DNA from: an uncultured Eubacteriales bacterium
Lineage (GTDB): Bacteria; Bacillota; Clostridia; Oscillospirales; Oscillospiraceae
Direction of reading: 5' to 3'
Assembly (NCBI GenBank): GCA_900546295.1
Contig: URCK01000030.1
Span: 1-18,291, forward strand
DNA: 18,291 nt
Positions 1-7,256 of this stretch are shown piece by piece. Under the pieces are notes generated by a model. The model saw only the letters and a program-made list of their open reading frames with translations, made no database searches and had not been told where the DNA came from. Position 1 is the first letter of the stretch, and every line of letters begins with the position of its first letter. The position numbers and the translations under genes are program-made.

Positions 1-801
1 GGGCGGGCGGCGATTGCCGCCGGAGCTGCCGCCGCCATAGGGAGGTCTCGGGCCGCCCGAGCGGGGCGGACGCGGAGAGCGCGGGGGACGCCGCCCCCAG
101 AAGATGGGACGGTAGACCACCGTGGGAATGCCCATGCCGGGCATCATGTAACGGCGGCGATAGCGGCGATAACGCATTCCGTCAAGCGCGATCCAGAGGA
201 TAAAGAATATGATGAGGATCATGATGAACATCACTCTGCTGGCCGCCTCGTCCAGCGCCGCCTCGCTCTGCTGATACTGCTGGCTCAGCTCTACATGGAG
301 CGCGGCGCAAAGCGAGCGCACCGCCGCGTCATAATCGCCCTTCTGCACGCCATCTTCCATGCAGGAGGCAACAAAGCTCTGCGAGAGCGAGCTGAGCAGG
401 TCGTAGAAATCGCCGCTTGCAACCAGATAATAGTCTTGCTGCTGTTTGGCAATGAGCAAAATGGCGTCGTTCGTGCCCAGCTGCATCGCCTCTGCGTAGT
501 CATACGCCGTATTTTCGAGGTCATCCGACGACTGCACCGTGACGACGGCCATGATGCTGCCAAACATCTTGTCCCAGTTGGCGTTGTAGAGGCTGACGGC
601 TTCCTCGGTCTTGTCAGAAAGGATACCGGCATCATCGTGCATAAACTGCTCAAACGCCGCCGTGGAAAGCGAGGGATCGAGCTTTTCGCCGCCCTCCGGC
701 GTAGAGACAACGGGCGCTTTGTGCAGCCCCCACGCGCCGGAGGCGAGGATCGCCAGAATCAGCACCGCGATAGCGACGCCGCGTTTTTGAAAGAATTTCA
801 T
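1..801 (-). CDS. TPM-domain membrane protein, C-terminus cut by window edge
   Basis: About 267 codons are visible from an ATG at 799-801, and the frame is still open at base 1, so the C-terminus lies outside the window. The N-terminus is a signal anchor (hydrophobic residues 8-24). Residues about 45-175 look like a TPM domain (the YgcG / thylakoid acid phosphatase fold), with the typical opening motif DDAGILSD near residue 56 and the strand AILLIAK near 113. A second membrane helix follows at about 190-206, then a basic RYRRYRRY stretch and a Pro/Gly/Arg-rich tail with GGGSSGG. Gly-rich tails are common in this family; the many arginines are less usual. It is the last gene of the xpaC-like/telA-like operon, 23 bases after telA. 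TPM proteins have been linked to phosphatase activity or to membrane-protein quality control; which applies here cannot be read from sequence. Confidence 0.85.
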   Translation of the reverse strand, partial: MKFFQKRGVAIAVLILAILASGAWGLHKAPVVSTPEGGEKLDPSLSTAAFEQFMHDDAGILSDKTEEAVSLYNANWDKMFGSIMAVVTVQSSDDLENTAYDYAEAMQLGTNDAILLIAKQQQDYYLVASGDFYDLLSSLSQSFVASCMEDGVQKGDYDAAVRSLCAALHVELSQQYQQSEAALDEAASRVMFIMILIIFFILWIALDGMRYRRYRRRYMMPGMGIPTVVYRPIFWGRRPPRSPRPPRSGGPRPPYGGGSSGGNRRPP

Positions 802-824
802 GTGTTTCCCCTATCCGGAGCTTC

Positions 825-1991
825 TCAGCTTCTCAGCTCCATGAGCTTCTGCTTCAGCTCGCCTTCAATGCGCCCGAGCTCCGCTTCCGCTTCCTTGCGC
901 TTCTGCGCGCCCTCGCGCTGGATGTTCACGACCTCGTCAAGCGTGGAGACAAGCTGCTCGTTCGTGTGCTGCAAGGTCTCGATATCGACCACGCTGCGCT
1001 CGGCCTCCTTGGCCGTGGCGATCGTGCCCATCTTGAGCATATCGGCATTCTTCTTGAGCAGCTCGTTCGTCGTCTGCGCCACGGCGCTCTGCGCGGCCGT
1101 TGCCTGACGGCTGTGCTCCATGCCGAGCGCGAGCACCATCTGGCTCTTCCAGAGCGGGATGGTATTGACGAGCGAGGACTGGATCTTCTCGACCATCAGC
1201 GTGTCGTTGTTCTGCAAAAGTCTCGTCTGCGGGCCCATCTGGAGCGACACCATGCGCGTGAGCTCCAGATCGTGCAGCTTCTTTTCAAAGCGCTCGCACT
1301 TCTGCGCGTAGTCGTTGTAGGCCTGCGCATCCTCGGCAAGGCCACTCGCCTCCGCCTTCTTGCGCAGCTCCTCCAGCTCGCCGGAGCGGACCTCGGCAAG
1401 GCGCTTCTTGCCCGCGATGATGTACATCGTGAGCTCCTTGTAGTACTTGAGGTTCAGCTCATACATCTGGTCGAGCATCGCGATATCCTTCATCAGCGTG
1501 ACCTGATGCTTTTCAAGCTCGGATACGATGCGGTTCACGCTCGTCTCGGCCTTGCCGTACTGCGCGCGCATCAGCTCGAGCTTGTCCTTCTGCTTGTGGA
1601 AAAGGCCGGCAAGGCCCTTCTTCTCTTCCTCCCGGCCGAAGCCCTTGACCTCGACAACGAGGTTCGAGAGCGTCTCGCCCACCTCGCCCAAGTCCTTGTT
1701 GCGCACGGAGGAGAGGGCGTTTTCAGAGAACGTCGCCACGCTCTTCTGTGCGGCCACGCCATAGTTGAGCACAAGGTTCGTATCCGTGATGTCGATCTTC
1801 TTCACAAACTCGTCGACAGCTGCTCTCTCCTGCTCGGTGAGCATGCTCTCGTCGACCTTGACGGGCTCGACCTCTTTTTTCTTCTCCGGCTCGGGCGCGG
1901 GCGCGTCCGGGGTGAGCGTCAGCTCTGGGACGGCCTCCTGTGCCGCTGCGGTGGGGTTCAGGGTCAGCTCGGGCATCATGTTGTCGCTCAT
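825..1991 (-). CDS. telA: TelA-family toxic-anion resistance protein
   Basis: A 388-residue protein of the TelA family (PF05816; YceH in Bacillus), a usual length. After an acidic, Pro-rich N-terminal tail of about 45 residues comes the conserved block from LTEQERAAVDEF through GEVGETLSNLVVEVKGF, then a long, charged, predicted coiled-coil region to the C-terminus. There is no signal peptide or membrane helix, so it should be cytoplasmic, probably working at the membrane with its partners. The family was named for tellurite resistance, and homologues also affect sensitivity to cell-envelope antibiotics; the biochemical activity is not known. The ATG is one base past the stop of the upstream 89-residue gene (TGATATG), and its site CGGAGG sits inside that gene's last codons, so the two are probably translationally coupled. 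The tail carries a duplicated PELTL motif at residues 7-11 and 22-26. Confidence 0.92.
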   Translation of the reverse strand: MSDNMMPELTLNPTAAAQEAVPELTLTPDAPAPEPEKKKEVEPVKVDESMLTEQERAAVDEFVKKIDITDTNLVLNYGVAAQKSVATFSENALSSVRNKDLGEVGETLSNLVVEVKGFGREEEKKGLAGLFHKQKDKLELMRAQYGKAETSVNRIVSELEKHQVTLMKDIAMLDQMYELNLKYYKELTMYIIAGKKRLAEVRSGELEELRKKAEASGLAEDAQAYNDYAQKCERFEKKLHDLELTRMVSLQMGPQTRLLQNNDTLMVEKIQSSLVNTIPLWKSQMVLALGMEHSRQATAAQSAVAQTTNELLKKNADMLKMGTIATAKEAERSVVDIETLQHTNEQLVSTLDEVVNIQREGAQKRKEAEAELGRIEGELKQKLMELRS

Positions 1992-1992
1992 A

Positions 1993-2262
1993 TCAGTTTT
2001 CCTCCGTTTTCCGGCCTTCGGCCTGTTCCTTTTCGTATTTTTTGATGCGCTGGATGCGGCGCAGGCACAGCAGCGTGGCTATCGCCCAAATCGCCGTGGA
2101 ATAGTACAAGCTGCTCTTGTGCAGGCGCAGCGCGCCCACAAAACTAACGAGACACATCACGGCAAAGACCGCGCAGAAGATGGGATCGAGCCACACGCCC
2201 TTGAGGCGCTTGAGGATCCACGCATTGACCTTGGCGTTGAATGCCATCACTTTCTTTCGCAT
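1993..2262 (-). CDS. Small two-helix membrane protein in telA operon
   Basis: An 89-residue protein that I cannot assign to a named family. Two hydrophobic segments, about residues 25-45 (PIFCAVFAVMCLVSFVGAL) and 51-66 (SLYYSTAIWAIATLLC), are separated by a short loop. The N-terminus is basic (MRKKV, ILKRLK) and the C-terminus basic to acidic (RRIQRIKKYEKEQAEGRK), which suggests a hairpin with both ends in the cytoplasm. The start is ATG with AAAGGAG upstream, only 12 bases after the xpaC-like stop. The gene is held between xpaC-like and telA with almost no spacing, so it is most likely a membrane subunit or anchor for that pair. That role is inferred from position only. Confidence 0.82.
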   Translation of the reverse strand: MRKKVMAFNAKVNAWILKRLKGVWLDPIFCAVFAVMCLVSFVGALRLHKSSLYYSTAIWAIATLLCLRRIQRIKKYEKEQAEGRKTEEN

Positions 2263-2274
2263 CGTCTTTCTCCT

Positions 2275-2955
2275 TTACAGTTCGAGCTTGATATCGTCCT
2301 GCGTGGCGGCAGCCGTGCCGCCGTCACTGCTCAGGCCCTCTTGCTTCATCATGTTTTCAAGCACTGTGATGTCGGTGGAAATGTCCATTGCCTCGCTGCC
2401 AAAGAGCATATCGAGCTGCTTTTCAAAGGCAGCGACGATGGTGCTCATCATGCTCTCCACGCGCTGCATGGTGCTGCCGATGTTGCCGCCGCTCACGCCC
2501 TGCGCGCCCATGCGGTCATAGGCGTTTAAGAGCTTGAGCGTGGTGGGCAGGTAGTAGTCCATGAATTTTCTGATCTGCGGCAGCTTTTTGGGGTCTGCCT
2601 TGACCTGCGCGAAGATCTTCGCGCTTAAGTCCTCGAGCCGGTCGATGTCGGCGGAGATCTTTTCATCCTTGATGGACGCGTTCAGGCGCTTCATCTCGGA
2701 AATGGCAAGATTGCCGTCGCGGATCATCTTGTCAAGCTCCGCGTTCCCGGTGCTCTCCTCTTTTTTCGGCGGGTCGGGGACCGTGACCTCCACCGTGCCG
2801 CATACGGCGTTCATGATGAAATACACCACCGCCGATACGATGGCGATAAAGATGAACTGCGGCACGCGGTAGAGCGGGAAGAGCAGCGCATAGATGACCC
2901 ACGTTCCCGCCGCCGCATAATAGGGAACCGTCGATCTGCGTTTGACCGTTGCCAA
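2275..2955 (-). CDS. XpaC-like membrane protein (5-bromo-4-chloroindolyl phosphate hydrolysis family)
   Basis: The frame stays open further upstream, but the start is placed at a TTG (2953-2955) because a perfect AGGAGG lies 8 bases before it (2964-2969) and the promoter at 2995-3023 leaves no room for a longer product. This gives 226 residues, starting MATVKRRSTV. Two hydrophobic segments (about residues 11-26 and 31-49) form a membrane hairpin. A long, charged, helical cytoplasmic part follows, with the XpaC-like stretch LDKMIRDGNLAISEMKRLN and a region around DYYLPTTLKLLNAYDRM typical of PF10112. XpaC was named for hydrolysis of a chromogenic phosphate, but no catalytic motif is evident and the real role is unsettled. 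It is first in the operon with the small membrane protein, telA and the TPM gene. XpaC-TelA neighbours are recurrent in Firmicutes. Confidence 0.85.
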   Translation of the reverse strand: MATVKRRSTVPYYAAAGTWVIYALLFPLYRVPQFIFIAIVSAVVYFIMNAVCGTVEVTVPDPPKKEESTGNAELDKMIRDGNLAISEMKRLNASIKDEKISADIDRLEDLSAKIFAQVKADPKKLPQIRKFMDYYLPTTLKLLNAYDRMGAQGVSGGNIGSTMQRVESMMSTIVAAFEKQLDMLFGSEAMDISTDITVLENMMKQEGLSSDGGTAAATQDDIKLEL

Positions 2956-2994
2956 GGCGATCGCCTCCTGTTTTGAGAAAATTTTTACTGATAT

Positions 2995-3023
2995 ATGATA
3001 CCACAACGCTGCACTGCGGTCAA
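2995..3023 (-). promoter_or_regulatory. Sigma-A promoter of the xpaC-telA operon
   Basis: On the minus strand TTGACC (3018-3023) and TATCAT (2995-3000) are separated by exactly 17 bases. The -10 ends 39 bases before the TTG start of the xpaC-like gene. The -35 lies just past the terminator of the preceding ABC operon, so the xpaC-telA operon should be independently transcribed. Confidence 0.75.
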
Positions 3024-3037
3024 GCAAAGCCCGCGCG

Positions 3038-3075
3038 AAAACGAGGCGGCGACCTGCCGGACGCCGCCTCGTTTT
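3038..3075 (-). terminator. Hairpin terminator after the ABC permease operon
   Basis: A perfect 14-base inverted repeat, AAAACGAGGCGGCG (3038-3051) and its complement (3062-3075), with a 10-base loop. On the minus strand it ends in only TTTT and then GC-rich sequence, so the U-tract is short. It lies 20 bases past the permease stop codon. Confidence 0.8.
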
Positions 3076-3095
3076 GCTGCTTTTTTTGTATCTTT

Positions 3096-4481
3096 TTATT
3101 CGTTGCGGATGGCTTCGAGCGCCGAGATCTTGACCGCCTTGTTCGCCGGCTGGTAGCCGGACACAAGGCCAACCAGCACCGAGAACACCAGCGCAAAAAT
3201 GATGAGCTCGGGCTTGATGACGGAAACGCGCGTCACGTTCTCTCCGCCGATGAGCGCCTGCTTGATGAGCTCCCACGTGATGCCCCCGCCGCTGAACGCG
3301 CCAAAGGAGAATAGATTGATGCCGACGGAAATGATGAAGCTGAAAAGGAGTCCCAGCACGCCGCCGAGAAGGCCGATGCTGCCCGCCTCCATCAAAAACA
3401 TCGCGCGGATATCGCGCACATAGCAGCCCAGCGCCTTCATGATGCCGATCTCCTTCGTGCGCTCGGAGATGGACATGATCATCGTATTGGTAATGCCGAT
3501 GGCCGCGACCAGAAGCGAGATCGCGCCAAGGCCGCCGAGCATCAGCTCGATCTGACGGGTCTGCTTGTTGAGCTCGTCGCGCATGCTCTGCATGGAATAG
3601 GTGCTGTAGCCTAAGTCCTTGATGGCCTGCTCCACATCCGCCACGGCGTCGAGGCTCTCCGCCTTGACATTGATGGACGAATATTCGAACTTCGTGTCGT
3701 TCTTCCCCGTCAGGTCGTAAATGAGCGACTTGAGCGCGTTGATGTCCATCATCACGCCCTCGCTCGTCTCGTAGCCCTTGCCCTGATCCTCCTTCAGAAT
3801 GCCCACGACCTTGAGATCGACGCTGTGGGGCGTCGTCTCGTTGCCGGAGTCGTCCCAGGAGGTCAGAAGCATCTTCACGTCCGTTTTGAGCGGGTCAAAG
3901 AACGGGTCGGGGACGTTTTCCGTGTCGATATTGCCGTTTTCGTCCCAGGTGTATCGGTCGACATAATTTCTGCCGTCAGGCATGAGCGTATCCTTAAAGT
4001 TATAGGCAAAATACTGGCCCACGACCACCTCGTCGCTGCTTTCTGGGTAGCGGCCCGCGACCAGCTCATAACCCATGTCCTCAAGGGCGCTCACGTCAAT
4101 GCCGGCAAAGTTTCCCCAGTCGGCGCTGTAGCGGTCATTGATGCCCGCCTTAAACGAAATGTTGTAATTGTCGAGGCTTGCCTTGGGCATGACGGCCTGC
4201 ACGCCCGCGATCTCGTGGAAGCTCTCCACCGCCTTTTCGTCGAGCTTGCTTTCCGTCTGTGTGCCGGTATTCTGGTTGTAGCCGCGGTAGACCTCGATGA
4301 TGGAGAGGTCACCCATGTTTTTGAGCATCTGATCGTAGGACTCCTGCATGCCCGCGCCGATGGAGACCATCACGATGATGGACGTGCAGCCGATGAACAC
4401 GCCCAGCACTGTCAGGATCGTGCGCCCCTTGCGCCGCGACAGGCTGTCGAAGCACATTTTCAGGATGTCTGCGAATCTCAT
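3096..4481 (-). CDS. ABC transporter permease, FtsX/MacB type
   Basis: A 461-residue permease with the usual four-helix MacB/FtsX layout: an N-terminal helix at about residues 20-42 after a cytoplasmic RRKGRT segment, an extracytoplasmic domain of about 265 residues (MacB_PCD-like), then three C-terminal helices. The FtsX signature SERTKEIGIMKALGC follows the second helix, and the protein ends with the family's typical coupling tail YQPANKAVKISALEAIRNE. Such permeases form a dimer with a MacB-type ATPase. Many do not move a substrate through the membrane but transmit force to an outside partner, expel peptides or lipids, or sense antibiotics. Its start overlaps the upstream gene's stop by four bases (ATGA, 4478-4481), so the two are coupled. 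It is the last gene of the operon and is followed by the 3038-3075 hairpin. Confidence 0.95.
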   Translation of the reverse strand: MRFADILKMCFDSLSRRKGRTILTVLGVFIGCTSIIVMVSIGAGMQESYDQMLKNMGDLSIIEVYRGYNQNTGTQTESKLDEKAVESFHEIAGVQAVMPKASLDNYNISFKAGINDRYSADWGNFAGIDVSALEDMGYELVAGRYPESSDEVVVGQYFAYNFKDTLMPDGRNYVDRYTWDENGNIDTENVPDPFFDPLKTDVKMLLTSWDDSGNETTPHSVDLKVVGILKEDQGKGYETSEGVMMDINALKSLIYDLTGKNDTKFEYSSINVKAESLDAVADVEQAIKDLGYSTYSMQSMRDELNKQTRQIELMLGGLGAISLLVAAIGITNTMIMSISERTKEIGIMKALGCYVRDIRAMFLMEAGSIGLLGGVLGLLFSFIISVGINLFSFGAFSGGGITWELIKQALIGGENVTRVSVIKPELIIFALVFSVLVGLVSGYQPANKAVKISALEAIRNE

Positions 4482-6280
4482 TTGTTCTGTCCCTCAGCAC
4501 CCGTGGCCGCAGTCTCCTTCGCCGCGGCGTCCGCTGCCTCCTTCTTCTCTTCGGCGATCTCCTCTTCGTCCCACTTGTCCCAGAGGGCCTGCTCGGCCTT
4601 CTGCTTGGCCTTCTTCTTGCGGATGCGCAGCACGACCAAAAGGACGACGAGCGCAGCGACTACCGCGATGATGACGTACTTCCACGGGAAGGTGCTTGCC
4701 GGCTCGGGGTCGATCATGCCGGGATCGTCCATGCCGGGATCCATCGGCTCATAGGCCATGGCCTCGACGCTCGCCTCAAAGACGCGCTCTTTCGTGTTGC
4801 CGTTGGAATCCTCGTAGGTGATGACGATCTTGACCTGATTCTCGCCCTCCAGCTGCGGGGTCACGGCAAAGGCGATGGTGCCGTTCTTGCCGCCGTCGAT
4901 CGTGCCGACGCGCTGATAAGGCGTGGGGGAATCAATGTCGCCGGAGATGGTCGCCTCGACGTTGCTGATGGCGCTCTTGCCCTTGTTGACATAGTCGATC
5001 GTCAGGCTCGTCTCCTCGCCGACATAGCCGGTGTAGGCGGTCTTGGGCTCGCTCAGCTCGAAGCGGTCGGGCTGGTAGAGCGGCACGCTCAGCGAGAGGG
5101 ACGCGCTGCCGGATTTGCGGGCATTCTGATCGACATACTCGTAGGTAACGGCGATCTGCACCTCCTGCGCGCTGGCGCTGATGAGCTGCGCAGCCTTCAT
5201 CGGCACGGTGACGCTCTTGCTGCCGCCCGCGGCGACGGAATCAAAATAGAAGGTGTTGGTCGAGCCGTTGAGCATAAGGTCCGTGCCGCCGGTGACGGTG
5301 AGCATGACGTTTTCGATCTTGAGCTTCTTGCTGGTGTTGGTAAAGGAAAAGCTCAGGTTCGTGCTCGAGCCCGCCGCAACGGACGAGCCGCCGTAGTTGT
5401 ACTTCGAGAGGATAACGATGGGCGTGGGGCTTGCGACTCCCTCTTCGTTCTGCCCATCCTTGGTGACGGTCGCGGGCACGTTGACAGAGCCGGACGCGCT
5501 GCCCGAGCTCGTTGCGCTCGTGCCGTTGTCGTAGTAGAAGCTGGCGTCCACCTTGAGCGACTGGCTCGCGCTCGCGATCTTATCCACCGCCTTGACCGAC
5601 ACCAGCACAACACCGGACTGGTTCGGGCGGATATCGTCGAGCGTGTAGGCGCTCTGGGAATCGGTGATCATCAGGCCTTCCGAAGGCGTAACGGTCACCA
5701 TCGGGGTGCGCATCGTCGTGGTGCCGACGTTTTTGACATAGATCGAAATGATCTTGCTCTCACCGGCGGCGATGCTGCTCATCGCCGCATCGGAGCTGAA
5801 AATCGCGTGCGGCGCGGGGATCTCGACGGGGGTGGGCTTTTCCGGCTCGGCGTAGGGCACGCACTCGCTGACCGTCAGGCTGAAGGTCTGGTTGCCCGCG
5901 TCGCTGCCGTCTTCATTGATGTAGTAGACAGTAAAGCTCAGGCTGTTGCCCGTGCCGGAATAGGAGAGGTTATAGAGCATGAACGAGGCCGTGCCGTTTT
6001 CGCCGTTGGTGATGCCGTCAGCATAACCGCCGCGGAACGAGTCGACGCCGCGCACCACGCGCGAGACCGTGCCGCGGCCGCCGATGCGGGAAAGGCTCAC
6101 TACGACGTTGGCTGTCTGGTTCGTTTCGATGCTGTAGGCGCCCGCATTGTAGCCGGTGACAAGGTAATTGGTGCCGCTGCTGCCTGCGTCAGGCTTGTTG
6201 TCCGCCCGTACCGGCAGGAGCGATGCGCACAGCAAAAGCGCAAGGCACAGGGAAAGCAGGGATCTTGAGATGCGTTTCAT
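4478..6280 (-). CDS. Secreted COG1361/CARDB-like protein with C-terminal anchor
   Basis: A 600-residue protein encoded between the ATPase and the permease. A signal peptide (about residues 1-26) leads into an outside region of beta-rich repeats. After an N-terminal domain there are three related units at about 155-270, 285-400 and 405-510, each opening with a pattern such as VAAGSSTNLSFSFTN or GYVGEETSLTIDYVNKG; this is the COG1361/CARDB-like Ig fold. An acidic spacer with DPGM repeats (about 514-523) precedes a membrane helix at about 533-551, then a charged cytoplasmic tail of about 50 residues (RIRKKKAKQK onwards). Domain calls are from pattern, not a search. Gene order suggests it is the outside partner of the ABC pair, playing the part MacA plays in Gram-negatives although it is not homologous to MacA. 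The start is ATG with CGGAGG 9 bases upstream. Confidence 0.87.
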   Translation of the reverse strand: MKRISRSLLSLCLALLLCASLLPVRADNKPDAGSSGTNYLVTGYNAGAYSIETNQTANVVVSLSRIGGRGTVSRVVRGVDSFRGGYADGITNGENGTASFMLYNLSYSGTGNSLSFTVYYINEDGSDAGNQTFSLTVSECVPYAEPEKPTPVEIPAPHAIFSSDAAMSSIAAGESKIISIYVKNVGTTTMRTPMVTVTPSEGLMITDSQSAYTLDDIRPNQSGVVLVSVKAVDKIASASQSLKVDASFYYDNGTSATSSGSASGSVNVPATVTKDGQNEEGVASPTPIVILSKYNYGGSSVAAGSSTNLSFSFTNTSKKLKIENVMLTVTGGTDLMLNGSTNTFYFDSVAAGGSKSVTVPMKAAQLISASAQEVQIAVTYEYVDQNARKSGSASLSLSVPLYQPDRFELSEPKTAYTGYVGEETSLTIDYVNKGKSAISNVEATISGDIDSPTPYQRVGTIDGGKNGTIAFAVTPQLEGENQVKIVITYEDSNGNTKERVFEASVEAMAYEPMDPGMDDPGMIDPEPASTFPWKYVIIAVVAALVVLLVVLRIRKKKAKQKAEQALWDKWDEEEIAEEKKEAADAAAKETAATGAEGQNK

Positions 6281-6295
6281 GTTCGATTTCCTCCG

Positions 6296-7033
6296 TTATT
6301 CGATGTAGGTTTCGGCGTCGATCTCCGCCTTGACCTGATTTTTCACGTCGCTGACGATGCTGCCGTCGATGAGCGTCACGATGCGGTCGGCATACTCGGT
6401 CATCTCCGGGTCATGCGAAACAAGCACGATCGTCTGGTGGAAGCGGTGGGCAAAGCCGCGGATCATGTGCATGACCTCTTTCGTCGTCTTCGAGTCGAGG
6501 TTGCCGGTCGGCTCGTCGGCGAACACCACCTCCGGGTGCGTGACGAATGCGCGCGCGATGCCCACGCGCTGCTGCTGGCCGCCGGACATCTGGTTGGGAA
6601 AATGGTCCATGCGGTCCTTAAGGCCCACGCGGCAGAGCATCTTCTTTGCCTCGATGATCCTCGTCTCCGGGTCCACGCCCCGGAACATCAGGGGCATGGC
6701 GACATTTTCCGCCGCCGTCAGCTCCGGCAGCAGGTTGTAGGACTGGAAGACAAAGCCGATGTGCTTCTGGCGGAAGGCGGCAAGCTGGTTTTCGTTCAAC
6801 CGCGAGACCGGCACGCCGCCGATGCGCACCACGCCGCGCGTTGGCTTTTCAAGGCCGGCCAGCTGGTTGAGCAGCGTCGATTTGCCGCTGCCGGACGTAC
6901 CGAAAATGCAGCACACCTCGCCGCGCGCGATATCCAGATTGATGTTGTGGAGCGCGACCACGTGCTCCTGTCCCATCATGTATACCTTTCGGAGCTTGCG
7001 CACCGATATGACGGGCTTCTGATCAGTTTCCAT
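6296..7033 (-). CDS. ABC transporter ATP-binding protein, MacB/LolD type
   Basis: A 245-residue ATPase with every motif intact: Walker A GTSGSGKST (residues 45-53), Q-loop Q97, signature SGGQQQR (150-156), Walker B VVFADEP (169-175) followed by the D-loop, and switch histidine H207 in LVSHD. The Q-loop region FVFQSYNLLPELTAAENV is typical of the MacB/LolD/FtsE class that pairs with FtsX-fold permeases. It is the first gene of the operon; its stop is 15 bases before the start of the COG1361-like gene, with CGGAGG between. The ATG has GAGGAG nine bases upstream. It should energise the permease at 3096-4481. The substrate is unknown. Confidence 0.97.
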   Translation of the reverse strand: METDQKPVISVRKLRKVYMMGQEHVVALHNINLDIARGEVCCIFGTSGSGKSTLLNQLAGLEKPTRGVVRIGGVPVSRLNENQLAAFRQKHIGFVFQSYNLLPELTAAENVAMPLMFRGVDPETRIIEAKKMLCRVGLKDRMDHFPNQMSGGQQQRVGIARAFVTHPEVVFADEPTGNLDSKTTKEVMHMIRGFAHRFHQTIVLVSHDPEMTEYADRIVTLIDGSIVSDVKNQVKAEIDAETYIE

Positions 7034-7064
7034 CGCAAATTCTCCTCATTCTAAGCTGTTTCTT

Positions 7065-7139
7065 ATTATAAGCCCATCGCACGGGAAAGTCGTTACAATC
7101 GGGCGCGATTTGGTTACAATTTGCTTAAGATTTGTTTAA
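7065..7139 (-). promoter_or_regulatory. Possible response-regulator box and -10 of the ABC operon
   Basis: Reading the minus strand toward the ATPase, three imperfect 11-base units follow head to tail: TTAAACAAATC (7129-7139), TTAAGCAAATT (7118-7128) and GTAACCAAATC (7107-7117). A fourth, GTAACGACTTT (7086-7096), lies 21 bases on. A perfect TATAAT (7065-7070) follows, but the position for a -35, 17 bases before it, reads ACGACT, which is poor. Direct repeats with an 11-base period replacing a -35 are the known pattern of PhoB/PhoP/WalR-type activators. The -10 is about 32 bases before the start codon. The binding protein is not identified; the OmpR-type regulator at 12877-13560 is only a candidate. 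Confidence 0.5.
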
Positions 7140-7165
7140 TCTTCTCCGCAGGCTCTTTCTCTTCT

Positions 7166-7193
7166 TTAGACGAAGGAAATTTAAAAAAGTTTC
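7166..7193 (-). promoter_or_regulatory. ECF-sigma-type promoter upstream of the ABC operon
   Basis: On the minus strand GAAAC (7189-7193), a T-rich 16-base spacer, then CGTCTAA (7166-7172). This fits the ECF-sigma pattern known from the Bacillus SigW/SigM/SigV group (TGAAAC-N16-CGTC). The T-run directly after the -35 is also typical. The -10 is embedded in CTTC-N7-GAAG (7161-7175), which is shared with the promoter at 9388-9415. Transcription would start near 7160 and give a leader of about 125 bases that carries the 11-base repeats and the TATAAT. Confidence 0.72.
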
Positions 7194-7204
7194 CGAAAGC
7201 GCGC

Positions 7205-7241
7205 AAAAAAACGGCGGACTTTTTGAAGTCCGCCGTTTTTT
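7205..7241 (-). terminator. Terminator after the lipoprotein pair
   Basis: CGGCGGACTT (7212-7221) pairs with AAGTCCGCCG (7226-7235) around a 4-base loop. Flanking A-run (7205-7211) and T-run (7236-7241) extend the stem and give a good U-tract on the minus strand. It lies 15 bases past the stop of the 7257-8255 gene and just before the ABC operon's ECF-type promoter, separating the two units. Confidence 0.88.
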
Positions 7242-7256
7242 AAGTTTCTGCCGTTT

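Noticed and set aside
295..1107. Long plus-strand frame opposite the TPM and telA genes
   Set aside because: It runs across two well-supported genes and their junction, has no ribosome site or recognisable domain, and has the Arg/His/Leu-rich composition of an antisense frame in GC-rich DNA.
2275..3276. Longer version of the XpaC-like gene
   Set aside because: It would begin upstream of the operon promoter, inside the previous permease gene and across its terminator. The TTG at 2955 with AGGAGG is far better.
7034..7160. Riboswitch or attenuator in the ABC operon leader
   Set aside because: No conserved riboswitch motif, T-box or terminator hairpin was found; the structure seen is direct repeats, not stems.
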